This document shows positions 7,511 through 16,475 of a stretch of 64,000 nt of DNA, piece by piece. The translations under genes were made by a program, and so were the position numbers. Below the pieces are notes generated by a model. That model was not told the origin of the DNA. It searched no databases and saw only the letters and a list, made by a program, of their open reading frames with translations. Numbering within the stretch: position 1 is the first letter of the stretch; each line of letters begins with the position of its first letter. Origin of the DNA: Rhodobacterales bacterium (GTDB lineage: Bacteria; Pseudomonadota; Alphaproteobacteria; Rhodobacterales; Rhodobacteraceae); NCBI GenBank assembly GCA_025362795.1, contig JANYFE010000077.1:1-64000 (forward strand), given 5' to 3'.

Positions 7511-10386
7511 AAGACTTCATCATCCCGGATCGTGATTTTGGAACACCAGTTTCTAAATCAAAACGAATGATCACATTGAGCATAGATGGCTTTGAAGTCA
7601 CGGTGCCAGAGGGTACGTCGATCATGCGGGCGGCCGCGGAAGCGGGCATTCAGGTGCCGAAACTTTGTGCCACAGACTCTGTTGAGGCCTTTGGCTCGTG
7701 CCGGTTGTGTCTGGTTGAGATTGAGGGTCGCAATGGCACCCCGGCAAGCTGTACAACGCCCGTCGCTGCGGGCCTTAAAGTGCACACCCAGACAACCAAG
7801 GTGAAGCAACTCCGGCGTGGCGTGATGGAACTTTATATCTCTGACCACCCGCTGGATTGCCTGACCTGTTCGGCCAATGGCGATTGCGAGTTGCAGGATA
7901 TGGCAGGGGCAGTTGGCCTGCGCAATGTGCGTTATGAGGCAGTGGATACTCATTTTCGTGCGAAGGATACGTCTGGCAAGTCCAATCCCCAGTATTTAGC
8001 ACGGGACGATTCAAATCCATATTTCAGCTATGACCCGCAAAAATGTATCGTGTGCTCCCGGTGTGTTAGGGCCTGTGAGGAAGTGCAGGGTACCTTTGCA
8101 TTGACCATATCGGGTCGTGGTTTTGACAGCCGCGTCAGTGCCGGAGTGGCGGCGGACGACTTCCTGGCGTCCGATTGCGTTTCTTGTGGTGCGTGCGTGG
8201 CGGCCTGCCCAACCGCAACCCTGCAGGAAAAGTCAGTCATCGAGATTGGCACACCTTCGCACTCGGTGATTACGACCTGCGCCTATTGTGGGGTCGGTTG
8301 CAGTTTCAAGGCAGAGATGCGCGGCGATGAATTGGTGAAGATGACGCCCTACAAGCAGGGTAAAGCAAACCGGGGGCATTCTTGCGTCAAGGGGCGATTT
8401 GCTTACGGCTATGCCAGCCACAAGGATCGGATTTTGAATCCGATGATACGTGCCGATATCAAAGACCCTTGGCAAGAAGTGACCTGGCCCGAAGCGATGG
8501 AGTTTGCGTCGCGGCGGATGGCTGATCTAATTGAAAAGCATGGAAGGCACTCGGTGGGGGTGATCACGTCCAGCCGTTGCACCAACGAAGAAACTTATTT
8601 GGTACAAAAGCTGACGCGCGCTGTGTTTATGAACAATAATACGGATACTTGTGCGCGGGTTTGTCATTCGCCGACAGGCTATGGGTTGGGGCAGACTTAC
8701 GGCACCAGTGCCGGAACGCAAGATTTTGATTCTGTAGAACATACCGATGTTGTAATGATCATCGGAGCGAACCCGACAGACGGGCACCCCGTGTTTGCCA
8801 GCCGTTTGAAAAAGCGGCTGCGGCAAGGTGCCAAGCTGATTGTGGTTGATCCACGCCGGACCGATATTGTGGAAAGCCCGCATGTCAAGGCTCAGCATCA
8901 TCTGGCCCTTACGCCTGGGACCAATGTTGCGATGGTGACGGCATTGGCGCATGTCATCGTGACGGAGGGACTGTTTAATGAAGCGTTCATTCGGGAACGT
9001 TGCGATTGGGATGAGTTTCAGGACTATGCAGAATTTGTGTCGGAACCTCAGAACAGCCCAGAGGCGGCGTCGTTTCTGACCGGCGTTGACGCGGCAGAGG
9101 TTCGGGCGGCGGCGCGACTCTATGCCTTGGGTGGCAATGCGGCGATCTATTACGGCCTTGGTGTTACGGAACATTCGCAAGGTTCCACCGCCGTTATCGG
9201 AATTGCCAACCTCGCCATGTTGACTGGAAACATGGGTCGGCCGGGCGTGGGCGTGAACCCGTTGCGCGGGCAGAATAACGTGCAGGGTGCCTGTGACATG
9301 GGATCGTTCCCGCATGAACTGCCGGGCTATCGCCATGTCAAAAATGACGATGTTCGCTTGATTTTCGAAGATCTGTGGGGTGTCAAGATCGACAACGAAC
9401 CCGGTTTGCGTATTCCGAACATGCTGGATGCCGCGGTCGAAGGGACGTTCAAGGGTTTGTACTGTCAGGGCGAAGACATCTTGCAGTCTGATCCTGATAC
9501 CAAGCATGTCTCAGCGGGTTTGGCCGCGATGGAATGTGTAATCGTCCATGATCTATTCTTGAACGAAACTGCGAACTACGCGCATGTTTTCCTGCCCGGA
9601 TCGACTTTTCTGGAGAAGAACGGCACCTTTACCAACGCAGAGCGTCGGATCAACCGGGTGAGACGGGTTATGTCGCCGCGCAATGGCTACGAGGATTGGG
9701 AAGTCACCCAAATGTTGGCCAACGCGATGGGCGCGGAGTGGATCTATACCCATCCAAGCGAGATCATGGACGAAATTGCCATGACCACGCCCAGTTTCGC
9801 GGGCGTGAACTACGCATTGCTGGAGACGCTGGGGTCAGTTCAGTGGCCGTGCAATGACGCCGCGCCGCAAGGAACGCCGTTGATGCATGTCGACGGATTT
9901 GTTCGTGGTAAGGGGCGCTTCATCAACACGGAGTATGTGGCGACAGATGAACGAACCGGGCCAAGGTTCCCACTGTTGCTGACCACGGGGCGGATCTTGA
10001 GCCAGTACAATGTCGGCGCGCAGACGCGGCGGACAGAGAATGTCGTGTGGCACGCCGAGGATGTACTGGAGATCCATCCGCATGATGCAGAGGTCCGTGG
10101 CGTCAAGGATGGGCAGTTCGTGCGGCTGGCATCGCGGTCAGGCGATACGGCTTTGCGTGCCAAAATAAGCGATCGGGTGAATCCGGGCGTGGTCTATACC
10201 ACATTTCACCACCCTGACACGCAGGCCAATGTGATTACGACCGAATATTCTGATTGGGCGACGAACTGCCCGGAATACAAGGTCACTGCGGTGCAGGTTT
10301 CGCCGTCCAACGGGCCCTCGGAGTGGCAGGAGGAGTATTCCGAACAGAGCCGTTTGTCGCGCCGCATTCAGTCTGCGGCAGAGTAA
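7507..10386 (+). CDS. fdsA: NAD-dependent formate dehydrogenase, catalytic alpha subunit (molybdenum, Cys type)
   Basis: The 959-residue catalytic subunit oxidises formate to CO2 at a bis-pterin molybdenum centre. The N-terminal ferredoxin part carries a [2Fe-2S] set (CRLC region), a His-Cys [4Fe-4S] motif (HPLDCLTCSANGDC) and two further [4Fe-4S] sets (CIVCSRC, CVSCGAC). The molybdopterin domain starts with its own cluster (CAYCGVGC). The metal ligand and partner are Cys386 and His387 in VCHSPT, the same numbers I recall for Rhodobacter capsulatus FdsA. There is no in-frame UGA, so it is not a selenoprotein. G+C is modest in places: I counted about 38% in 8581-8640. Confidence 0.97.
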   Translation: MKDFIIPDRDFGTPVSKSKRMITLSIDGFEVTVPEGTSIMRAAAEAGIQVPKLCATDSVEAFGSCRLCLVEIEGRNGTPASCTTPVAAGLKVHTQTTKVKQLRRGVMELYISDHPLDCLTCSANGDCELQDMAGAVGLRNVRYEAVDTHFRAKDTSGKSNPQYLARDDSNPYFSYDPQKCIVCSRCVRACEEVQGTFALTISGRGFDSRVSAGVAADDFLASDCVSCGACVAACPTATLQEKSVIEIGTPSHSVITTCAYCGVGCSFKAEMRGDELVKMTPYKQGKANRGHSCVKGRFAYGYASHKDRILNPMIRADIKDPWQEVTWPEAMEFASRRMADLIEKHGRHSVGVITSSRCTNEETYLVQKLTRAVFMNNNTDTCARVCHSPTGYGLGQTYGTSAGTQDFDSVEHTDVVMIIGANPTDGHPVFASRLKKRLRQGAKLIVVDPRRTDIVESPHVKAQHHLALTPGTNVAMVTALAHVIVTEGLFNEAFIRERCDWDEFQDYAEFVSEPQNSPEAASFLTGVDAAEVRAAARLYALGGNAAIYYGLGVTEHSQGSTAVIGIANLAMLTGNMGRPGVGVNPLRGQNNVQGACDMGSFPHELPGYRHVKNDDVRLIFEDLWGVKIDNEPGLRIPNMLDAAVEGTFKGLYCQGEDILQSDPDTKHVSAGLAAMECVIVHDLFLNETANYAHVFLPGSTFLEKNGTFTNAERRINRVRRVMSPRNGYEDWEVTQMLANAMGAEWIYTHPSEIMDEIAMTTPSFAGVNYALLETLGSVQWPCNDAAPQGTPLMHVDGFVRGKGRFINTEYVATDERTGPRFPLLLTTGRILSQYNVGAQTRRTENVVWHAEDVLEIHPHDAEVRGVKDGQFVRLASRSGDTALRAKISDRVNPGVVYTTFHHPDTQANVITTEYSDWATNCPEYKVTAVQVSPSNGPSEWQEEYSEQSRLSRRIQSAAE

Positions 10387-11186
10387 TGCAGCCCTACCGC
10401 CCATTTCAACGTCTGCGCTTTGGGGCCGGTGTGACGCCGCAAGGAACGCGGATGCTGCCGGAAGAGGTGGCTGTAGCGCTGTCATTTAACGGCACAACGC
10501 AGGCTGTGATGATGGCTACTCCAGCTGATCTAATTGATTTCGCTTACGGATTTTCGCACACTGAAGAAATTGCTTCACCGGCTGAGGTGCAGTCTGTCGA
10601 GGTTATGGCGGTCGCAAATGGGCTGGATGTGCAGATTTGGTTGCAGACAGAAGCGGAAGCGCGGTTAGCGAAACGGCGGCGGACGATGGCGGGGCCGGTG
10701 GGTTGTGGGCTATGCGGAATCGATAGCCTCGACGAGGCATTGCGAAAAATTAGACCAGTCCCAAAATCTTCGTTCGTAATGCGGCCTGTGGACGTGATGC
10801 AGGCGATTGCTGCATTGCCTGGTGCTCAACCCCTGCATGATGCTACCCGTGCCGTGCATGCAGCCGGCTACTGGGCCGGCAGCCTAATTGCAGTGCGCGA
10901 AGATGTTGGGCGGCACAACGCTTTGGACAAGTTGGTCGGTCATCTTGCCCGGCAGCCACGTTTGGACGGCGCCGTCTTGCTAACATCTCGTGTATCTATT
11001 GACATGGTGCAGAAGGTGGCGGCCTTGGGCGCACCAATTCTGATTGCGGTCTCTGCGCCAACCGCCCATGCCGTGACGCTTGCGGATGAGGCGGGGATTA
11101 CGCTGATCGCCCTTGCCAGGGCAGACCGCTTTGAGGTTTTCACCCATACTCACCGACTAAACCCGGAGACTGCGCATGTCGCATGA
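10386..11186 (+). CDS. fdsC: Formate dehydrogenase accessory sulfurtransferase FdsC/FdhD
   Basis: A 266-residue FdhD-family protein. These bind the molybdenum cofactor and sulfurate it before insertion into formate dehydrogenase. The hallmark CxxC loop is present (GPVGCGLCG), as are the conserved runs EDVGRHNALDK and TSRVSIDMVQK. The ATG at 10386 overlaps the fdsA stop as TAATG and was chosen over in-frame starts inside fdsA. The name fdhD is used in many genomes; fdsC is the name inside fds operons. Located exactly where expected between fdsA and fdsD. Confidence 0.93.
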   Translation: MQPYRPFQRLRFGAGVTPQGTRMLPEEVAVALSFNGTTQAVMMATPADLIDFAYGFSHTEEIASPAEVQSVEVMAVANGLDVQIWLQTEAEARLAKRRRTMAGPVGCGLCGIDSLDEALRKIRPVPKSSFVMRPVDVMQAIAALPGAQPLHDATRAVHAAGYWAGSLIAVREDVGRHNALDKLVGHLARQPRLDGAVLLTSRVSIDMVQKVAALGAPILIAVSAPTAHAVTLADEAGITLIALARADRFEVFTHTHRLNPETAHVA

Positions 11187-11427
11187 CGTCACTCTCACCT
11201 CGCATGACCCGCACACCAAGTTGATTTACATGGCAAATCAGATCGCCAAGTTCATGGAAAGCAAGCCCCATGACGAGGGAGTCGCAGGACTTTCTTCGCA
11301 TATCAACGATTTTTGGGAACCGCGTATGCGCAAGCGCTTGTTCGAGGTGCTGGATGCGGGGGGGCAGGGTTTGCGACCACTGGTTATCGAGGCGGCAGCG
11401 TCAATTCGCCGGCCATTCCCGGCCTGA
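11176..11427 (+). CDS. fdsD: Formate dehydrogenase delta subunit
   Basis: An 83-residue small subunit (NAD-dependent formate dehydrogenase delta family). It has the typical pattern of an early helix (KLIYMANQIAKFM), the HINDFW/PRM core and an alpha-helical tail ending in basic residues. FdsD is needed for assembly or stability of the FdsGBA complex in characterised relatives. It overlaps the 3' end of fdsC by 11 bases and is the last gene of the operon. Confidence 0.93.
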   Translation: MSHDVTLTSHDPHTKLIYMANQIAKFMESKPHDEGVAGLSSHINDFWEPRMRKRLFEVLDAGGQGLRPLVIEAAASIRRPFPA

Positions 11428-11549
11428 TGCATGAAGCTGACCCAAATCTTCCATTTTGGCGACACTTTCGGCCACTACAATTAGGTTTGGTGGTGTGCTC
11501 GGTTTTCTGTCTTTGCGGTGTTTAATCGCGGTTTTTTCTTAGTGGTATC

Positions 11550-11568
11550 GGGCATGGCCCTCTTTTTT
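11550..11568 (+). terminator. Possible terminator after the fds operon
   Basis: GGGC-ATG-GCCC followed by TCTTTTTT lies in the 155-bp gap between fdsD and the Wzz-like gene. The stem is short (4 bp), but the T run is good. It sits only 15 bases before the next start, so it could also affect the leader of that gene. Confidence 0.3.
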
Positions 11569-11582
11569 GGGAGCGCTGACGA

Positions 11583-12581
11583 ATGAGCCGAAGTGTACAC
11601 TTCGCAGATGGGGATTTTGGCTTTGGGGCTTTGCTGGCGCTTGTCGTGCGGCAGTTTTGGGTCATCGCTCTGGTCGTCATGGTCGGCAGTCTTTCGGCGC
11701 TGGCCTATGGTCACCAGCAGGCCCCCAGTTTTGATGCTTCAGCGGTGGTGCAAATCCGGCAAGGTGCGGCTTTCGCGATACTCGAAGCGCGTCTGACCAG
11801 CCGGGACAATTTGGCAAAGATAGCACAGCGCCATCAACTGTCTGACGATGCCGGGTCACTGGTTGCTTTGCGGCGGGCGGTGGCCATGCATGATCTGACC
11901 TCTGCTGCAGGGCAAACCTTAGGTTTCGCGCCCGAAACAACGGGTCTCGTGATCTCTGTACGGATGCCTCATGCCGAAATGGCGGCGCAGATAGCCAATG
12001 ATCTGGCCCAGCAGGTCCTAGATCTGGGGAATGAAGGTCACTTGGATGATGGCTATGACGATCTGCTGTTTTATCGCGGTGAGGAGGGGCGGCTTTGGCA
12101 AGAAGTGGGAGCACTGCGGGCAGAAATTCAGGCATTGGTCGGCACTGTGGCAGAGACAGATGAGGCCCTGGCTACACAGCGCCGCTTGGATTTGTTAGAG
12201 GATCAATACAGTCTGGTGCGGCAGGAACTGGCGAAACAAGAAGTCGCGGCGCGGCTGGACAGTCGTAACCGGGCCGGGCAGTTCAGCCAATTGCAGCGTG
12301 CGACCTCGGCGGACGCAGTCAGCATTGTGCAGAGTTTTATGGTGATTGGTGTGGCGGGGTCGCTGTTGCTGGCGGTGACGCTGGCGTTCGTACTGGAGCG
12401 GCGCTATCCCGCGCTGCAACGTGCGCCGTGGAACGATTACGTCGCGCTACGGGCAAAACTGCGGGGCGGCTACCGGATGGTTGACGACCCCAAGCGCCCC
12501 ATTCTGGGTTTGCCTCGGTTCGTGGTCGTTGCGGGTTTTTTGGTGGCCCTGCTGATCGGAGTTGCCGCGCTTATTCGTTGA
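11583..12581 (+). CDS. Wzz-like chain-length/polysaccharide co-polymerase family membrane protein
   Basis: A 332-residue protein with an N-terminal transmembrane helix (about 20-42). A periplasmic, largely helical region with coiled-coil character follows (GEEGRLWQEVGALRAEIQ, LDLLEDQYSLVRQELAKQE). Two C-terminal membrane helices come next (about 255-277 and 311-331). This layout is that of Wzz/PCP proteins that set polysaccharide chain length, though an additional third helix and weak sequence signatures make the call tentative. It converges on the dTDP-rhamnose operon, which ends 11 bases inside its 3' end, fitting a surface-glycan role. Confidence 0.6.
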   Translation: MSRSVHFADGDFGFGALLALVVRQFWVIALVVMVGSLSALAYGHQQAPSFDASAVVQIRQGAAFAILEARLTSRDNLAKIAQRHQLSDDAGSLVALRRAVAMHDLTSAAGQTLGFAPETTGLVISVRMPHAEMAAQIANDLAQQVLDLGNEGHLDDGYDDLLFYRGEEGRLWQEVGALRAEIQALVGTVAETDEALATQRRLDLLEDQYSLVRQELAKQEVAARLDSRNRAGQFSQLQRATSADAVSIVQSFMVIGVAGSLLLAVTLAFVLERRYPALQRAPWNDYVALRAKLRGGYRMVDDPKRPILGLPRFVVVAGFLVALLIGVAALIR

Positions 12582-13443
12582 GGATGCTTTGCAGATAGGT
12601 CCCATAGTCGTTTTTACGGAAGATGTCGGCACGGGCAGCGAGTTGGTCGCGCGTTATCCAATTGGCGCGGTACGCGATTTCATCTGGGCAACCAACTTGC
12701 AGGCCCTGGCGGGCCTGCAGTGTGCGGACGAAGTTGCCGGCGTCCAGCAAGCTTGCATGTGTCCCGGTGTCGAGCCATGCAAACCCGCGTCCCATCTTTT
12801 CCACTTTTAGCGTGCCTTCCTTTAGGTAAATTTCCAAAAGGTCCGCGATTTCCAGTTCGTTGCGCGGCGATGGCGTGATGTGTGTGGCCAATTCGGGGGC
12901 GCGCGCGTCGAGAAAGTAAAGCCCGGTGATGGCAAAGTTTGAGGGCGGCTTTTCTGGTTTTTCAATGATTTGCCGTGCATTGCCGTTTGCATCGAATGCC
13001 ACGACGCCATAGCGTTCTGGGTCGGAAACGCGGTAACCGAACACAGTGCCGCCCGTGACTTGCGCATCGGCATCGGCGAGGATTTCGGGCAGACCGTGGC
13101 CGAAAAAGATGTTGTCGCCCAGGACCATTGCGGAGGGCGCGCCATCCAGAAAATCCTTGGCCAGCACGTATGCCTGGGCAAGGCCGTCGGGGGATGGCTG
13201 GATGATGTAGGTGAGTTTCAGGCCCCACTGGCTGCCGTCGGACAGCAGGCGTTTGAAGGCGGGCTGATCCTCTGGTGTGGTGATGATCGCGATTTCGCGG
13301 ATGCCGGACAGCATCAACACGGTCAGCGGATAATAGACCATGGGTTTGTCATAGATCGGCAGTAGCTGCTTGGAGGTGCCCATCGTAATCGGCCAAAGGC
13401 GTGTGCCGGAGCCACCTGCGAGGATGATGCCTTTGCGGTTCAT
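12571..13443 (-). CDS. rfbA: Glucose-1-phosphate thymidylyltransferase
   Basis: A 290-residue RmlA that makes dTDP-glucose from glucose 1-phosphate and dTTP, the first step of dTDP-L-rhamnose synthesis. The nucleotidyltransferase signature LAGGSGTRLWPIT starts at residue 8, and the family runs PIYDKPMVYYPL, LGDNIFFGHGL and FAWLDTGTH are all visible. Length is normal. It is the last gene of the rml group; its ATG overlaps the rfbD stop (ATGA). Its 3' end overlaps the convergent Wzz-like gene by 11 bp. Confidence 0.97.
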   Translation of the reverse strand: MNRKGIILAGGSGTRLWPITMGTSKQLLPIYDKPMVYYPLTVLMLSGIREIAIITTPEDQPAFKRLLSDGSQWGLKLTYIIQPSPDGLAQAYVLAKDFLDGAPSAMVLGDNIFFGHGLPEILADADAQVTGGTVFGYRVSDPERYGVVAFDANGNARQIIEKPEKPPSNFAITGLYFLDARAPELATHITPSPRNELEIADLLEIYLKEGTLKVEKMGRGFAWLDTGTHASLLDAGNFVRTLQARQGLQVGCPDEIAYRANWITRDQLAARADIFRKNDYGTYLQSILNE

Positions 13444-14294
13444 GTGGGCTCCAGATCTTGTAGGATTTCAGGGATGGCCTTGCGCCAGTCGGGGCGCAGG
13501 ATGCCGAAGCGTTCAAGAGAAGTGCAGTCGAGGCGGGAATTGAGGGGGCGCCGTGCGGGAGTGGGGTAGGCCAGCGAGGGGATATCGGTGATCTGGCAGC
13601 GCAGGTTGGCAACGGCCATGATCTCGCGGGCAAAGTTGGCCCACGACGTGTCGGGGTTGCCTGCGAAATGGTGGGTGCCGCCTTCAACGCCCTTCACCAT
13701 TGCAAAGGCCGCGGTAAAAAGCGCGTCTGCAATGGAAGCAGCGGGGGTAGGGCCGCCGATCTGGTCTGACACCACGTTTAGGGCAGGGCGATCCCGGCCG
13801 AGCCGCAGCATGGTTTTCAGGAAGTTGGTGCCGTGGGCGGAAAAGACCCAGGACGTACGCAGGATCAGAAAGTTGCCCCCAGCGGCGCGGATTCTCTGTT
13901 CGCCACGCAGTTTCGTGCGGCCATACGCCCCGAGCGGAGCGGTGGCGTGATAGGGGGGAAAGGGGGCGGTTCCAGTGCCATCGAAGACATAGTCTGTCGA
14001 GATATGCAGGAAGGGCAAGCCCAACTGGGTGCAGGTCCGGGCCATAGCAGCAGGCGCACTGGCGTTGATTGTCATGGCGACGGCCTCGTCAACTTCGGCT
14101 TTGTCGACTGCGGTGTAGGCGGCGGCGTTAATTACAACGTCGGCGTCACGCGCCCTGATCGCAGCTGCGCAGGCGGCGGGGTTGGTGAGGTCAGCCTCGC
14201 CCCGGCTCAGTTGGGTGATTGCGACGCCTTCTGGTACGCGGCGTGCCAGTTCACGCGCGACTTGACCGGTTTGGCCGAAAATGAGGATTTTCAT
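13440..14294 (-). CDS. rfbD: dTDP-4-dehydrorhamnose reductase
   Basis: A 284-residue RmlD that reduces dTDP-4-dehydrorhamnose to dTDP-L-rhamnose with NAD(P)H. The Rossmann motif GQTGQVARE is at the N-terminus (MKILIFGQTGQ), the family runs INAAAYTAVDKAE and HISTDYVFDG follow, and the catalytic YGRTK pair is present. The start at 14294 is fixed by the N-terminal beta strand and by ATGA overlap with the upstream membrane-protein gene. It couples to rfbA downstream. Confidence 0.96.
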   Translation of the reverse strand: MKILIFGQTGQVARELARRVPEGVAITQLSRGEADLTNPAACAAAIRARDADVVINAAAYTAVDKAEVDEAVAMTINASAPAAMARTCTQLGLPFLHISTDYVFDGTGTAPFPPYHATAPLGAYGRTKLRGEQRIRAAGGNFLILRTSWVFSAHGTNFLKTMLRLGRDRPALNVVSDQIGGPTPAASIADALFTAAFAMVKGVEGGTHHFAGNPDTSWANFAREIMAVANLRCQITDIPSLAYPTPARRPLNSRLDCTSLERFGILRPDWRKAIPEILQDLEPT

Positions 14295-14758
14295 GCCGAC
14301 CACCCCTTGACCGAGAGCGAGACTGCCGCGAGCCAGACGGCAACTTCCAACAGGACGGTCCAATGGAGCACGAAAGAGAGGATCCAGGAGTCATCGGTCG
14401 CGGGGATGGTGACTAAACTGTAAAATGAGTCGCCCCAAGGATTGGTCCACAAGGTGCCTCCGGCGATTGTGTCAAATGCCAGATGCAGGAACATGGCGGC
14501 GAAGGCCACAACAGCAGTAAACGCATAGCGGTTCTGCCAAAGAGCCAGTAGCGTAATCGCCGCGACCCCGGCCCAGATCAGCGGGATATGGGGCCAGTAA
14601 CGGTGGTGATGGGTTGCTCCGTGATCAACTATCAGAAACCACAGCATGTCAAAGTCTGGCAGCACTGATCCTATCAACGCTGCGGGTAGCAAATAGGGCT
14701 CCGGCCGGCGAACGGTCCGCGCCAGGATGCAGCCAGAAGGCAGATGCGCGGTCAGCAT
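14291..14758 (-). CDS. YdjM/DUF457-like membrane-bound metal-dependent hydrolase family protein
   Basis: A 155-residue polytopic inner-membrane protein with about four hydrophobic segments. It carries the family motifs LTAHLPSG at the N-terminus, the LPDFD motif, and scattered His/Asp (VDHGATHHH, HLAFDTIAGG) that could bind metal. The family (DUF457, YdjM-like) has no firm biochemical role. Start at 14758 overlaps the rfbB stop as TAATG, and the stop overlaps the rfbD start as ATGA. It is therefore embedded inside the dTDP-rhamnose operon, and this location suggests a link to glycan or lipid-carrier metabolism. Confidence 0.75.
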   Translation of the reverse strand: MLTAHLPSGCILARTVRRPEPYLLPAALIGSVLPDFDMLWFLIVDHGATHHHRYWPHIPLIWAGVAAITLLALWQNRYAFTAVVAFAAMFLHLAFDTIAGGTLWTNPWGDSFYSLVTIPATDDSWILSFVLHWTVLLEVAVWLAAVSLSVKGWSA

Positions 14759-15798
14759 TAGGATTTCGTTCCAAGTCGCTCGCCGACGCCGTGGCGGGCT
14801 TGAAGGGGCTTCCACCAAGCCTCGTTGTCCAGATACCAGCGCACCGTTTTCCTAAGGCCCTCGTCTAGTGTCACCGAGGGTCGCCAGCCAAGTTCATTCC
14901 GGATGCGCGAGGGGTCGATGGCATATCGGGCGTCGTGGCCTGGGCGGTCGGCGACGAAAGTGATGAGGTCGGCATGGGGAGTCTGTGTCGGGCGCATCTC
15001 ATCCAGCAGAGCGCAGATTTTTTGGACAAGGTCGATGTTTCGAGCCTCGTTCTCGCCACCGATGTTGTAGCTGCGCCCCAGTCGACCTTGTTCGAGGACG
15101 GTCAGCAAGGCATCAGCGTGATCTTCGACATAGAGCCAGTCTCGGATGTTTTCGCCCTTGCCGTAGACCGGGATCGGTTTACCGGCGAGCGCGTTCAGGA
15201 TTACGACGGGGATCAGCTTTTCCGGAAAGTGGAACGGGCCGTAGTTATTGGAACAATTGGTCATCACCACAGGTAGGCCGTAAGTTTCCGCCCATGCCCG
15301 TACGAGATGATCCGACGCCGCTTTCGATGCGGAGTATGGGCTGTTGGGTGCATAGGGGGTGGATTCGGTGAACTGTCCGGTGGTGCCCAGAGTGCCAAAG
15401 ACCTCGTCGGTGGAGATGTGGTGAAAGCGGAAACGTGCAGGTTTTCCGTTACGGGTCCAGTGGGCGCGGGCGGCTTCCAGCATGTTGAACGTGCCGGTGA
15501 TGTTGGTGGCGATGAAATCGGCGGGTCCGTCTATGCTGCGGTCGACATGGCTTTCGGCGGCAAGGTGCATGATGGCACTGGGGTTGTGCAGGGCGAAGAT
15601 GCGGTCAAGAGCTGCGCGATCGCGTATGTCGGCTTGTTCAAAGCTGTACAGGTTGGAATGGGCGACCGAAGCGACGTTTTCCAGACAGGCGGCGTAGGTG
15701 AGTGCGTCGAGGTTGACGACTTCATGGCCTCGGGCCACGGCCAGGCGCACCACGGCAGAGCCGATGAAACCTGCGCCGCCGCTTACAAGGAGTTTCAT
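14758..15798 (-). CDS. rfbB: dTDP-glucose 4,6-dehydratase
   Basis: A 346-residue RmlB of the extended SDR family, which converts dTDP-glucose to dTDP-4-keto-6-deoxyglucose. The N-terminal NAD motif GGAGFIGS follows directly after [28 protein letters not shown] and the catalytic YSASK are all present, and the run [11 protein letters not shown] near the C-terminus is typical. The start at 15798 is preferred over 15810 because it overlaps the rfbC stop as ATGA and leaves the standard N-terminus. Confidence 0.97.
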   Translation of the reverse strand: MKLLVSGGAGFIGSAVVRLAVARGHEVVNLDALTYAACLENVASVAHSNLYSFEQADIRDRAALDRIFALHNPSAIMHLAAESHVDRSIDGPADFIATNITGTFNMLEAARAHWTRNGKPARFRFHHISTDEVFGTLGTTGQFTESTPYAPNSPYSASKAASDHLVRAWAETYGLPVVMTNCSNNYGPFHFPEKLIPVVILNALAGKPIPVYGKGENIRDWLYVEDHADALLTVLEQGRLGRSYNIGGENEARNIDLVQKICALLDEMRPTQTPHADLITFVADRPGHDARYAIDPSRIRNELGWRPSVTLDEGLRKTVRWYLDNEAWWKPLQARHGVGERLGTKS

Positions 15799-16355
15799 TT
15801 CGGCTCCCATACGAACGGGTTGGCAAGGTCGCGCAGAAAGCGGGCAGCTTGGTCTTTGGCGGACAGGATCGGGTCCATAACGCTCCAGCTGATGCCAATA
15901 TCGGGATCGTTCCAGCCGATGCCGCTATCACAGTCAGGAGCGTAGATGTCAGAGCATTTGTATTGCACTTCGGTGTCATAGGTGCGGGTGACGAAGCCGT
16001 GCAGGAAGCCTTTGGGGATCAGCAGTTGATGGCCGTTTTCCGGGGTCAGGGCGATACCGAACCATTTGGCATAGGTGGGCGAGCCTTGGCGGATATCGAC
16101 CGCGACGTCGAAAATCTCGCCACGCGTGCAGCGGACCAGTTTATCCTGTGCGTGGGGAGGCGATTGAAAGTGCAAACCGCGCAGGGTCCCCGGTTTGGCA
16201 CTAAGAGAGTGATTGTCCTGCACCCACGGGATGTCAATCCCAGCGCCAGCCATACGGGGGGCATTGTAGGTTTCGCTGAACCAGCCGCGGTCATCGCCAA
16301 AGCGGACGGGGGTCAAGATCAAGACGTCGGAAAGAGGCGTTGGTTCAATTTTCAT
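15795..16355 (-). CDS. rfbC: dTDP-4-dehydrorhamnose 3,5-epimerase
   Basis: A 186-residue cupin-fold RmlC that epimerises C3 and C5 of the keto-sugar. Signature runs are [26 protein letters not shown] (catalytic His) and [10 protein letters not shown]. It is the first gene of the minus-strand rml operon (C-B-membrane protein-D-A). Its start faces the thioredoxin gene across a 120-bp divergent gap that should hold both promoters. Confidence 0.97.
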   Translation of the reverse strand: MKIEPTPLSDVLILTPVRFGDDRGWFSETYNAPRMAGAGIDIPWVQDNHSLSAKPGTLRGLHFQSPPHAQDKLVRCTRGEIFDVAVDIRQGSPTYAKWFGIALTPENGHQLLIPKGFLHGFVTRTYDTEVQYKCSDIYAPDCDSGIGWNDPDIGISWSVMDPILSAKDQAARFLRDLANPFVWEPK

Positions 16356-16475
16356 GGGGCGCAGTCTTTAAGGTGCATGGATGATTTGCCAAGAGGAGTT
16401 TTCAAGGTAAACCCCTTGGCCTTTGCCGCCCTCACGCGCATATAGGGGCAAATCTGGATAAGCTGCGAGGATGCC

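Noticed and set aside
8527-9507. 326-codon open frame on the minus strand inside fdsA
   Set aside because: It is antisense to a certain catalytic gene, has His/Arg/Cys-rich shadow composition and no recognisable motif or ribosome site.
7507-10386. Selenocysteine in the formate dehydrogenase catalytic subunit
   Set aside because: The metal-ligand position is a standard Cys codon (Cys386) and no in-frame TGA occurs in the gene.
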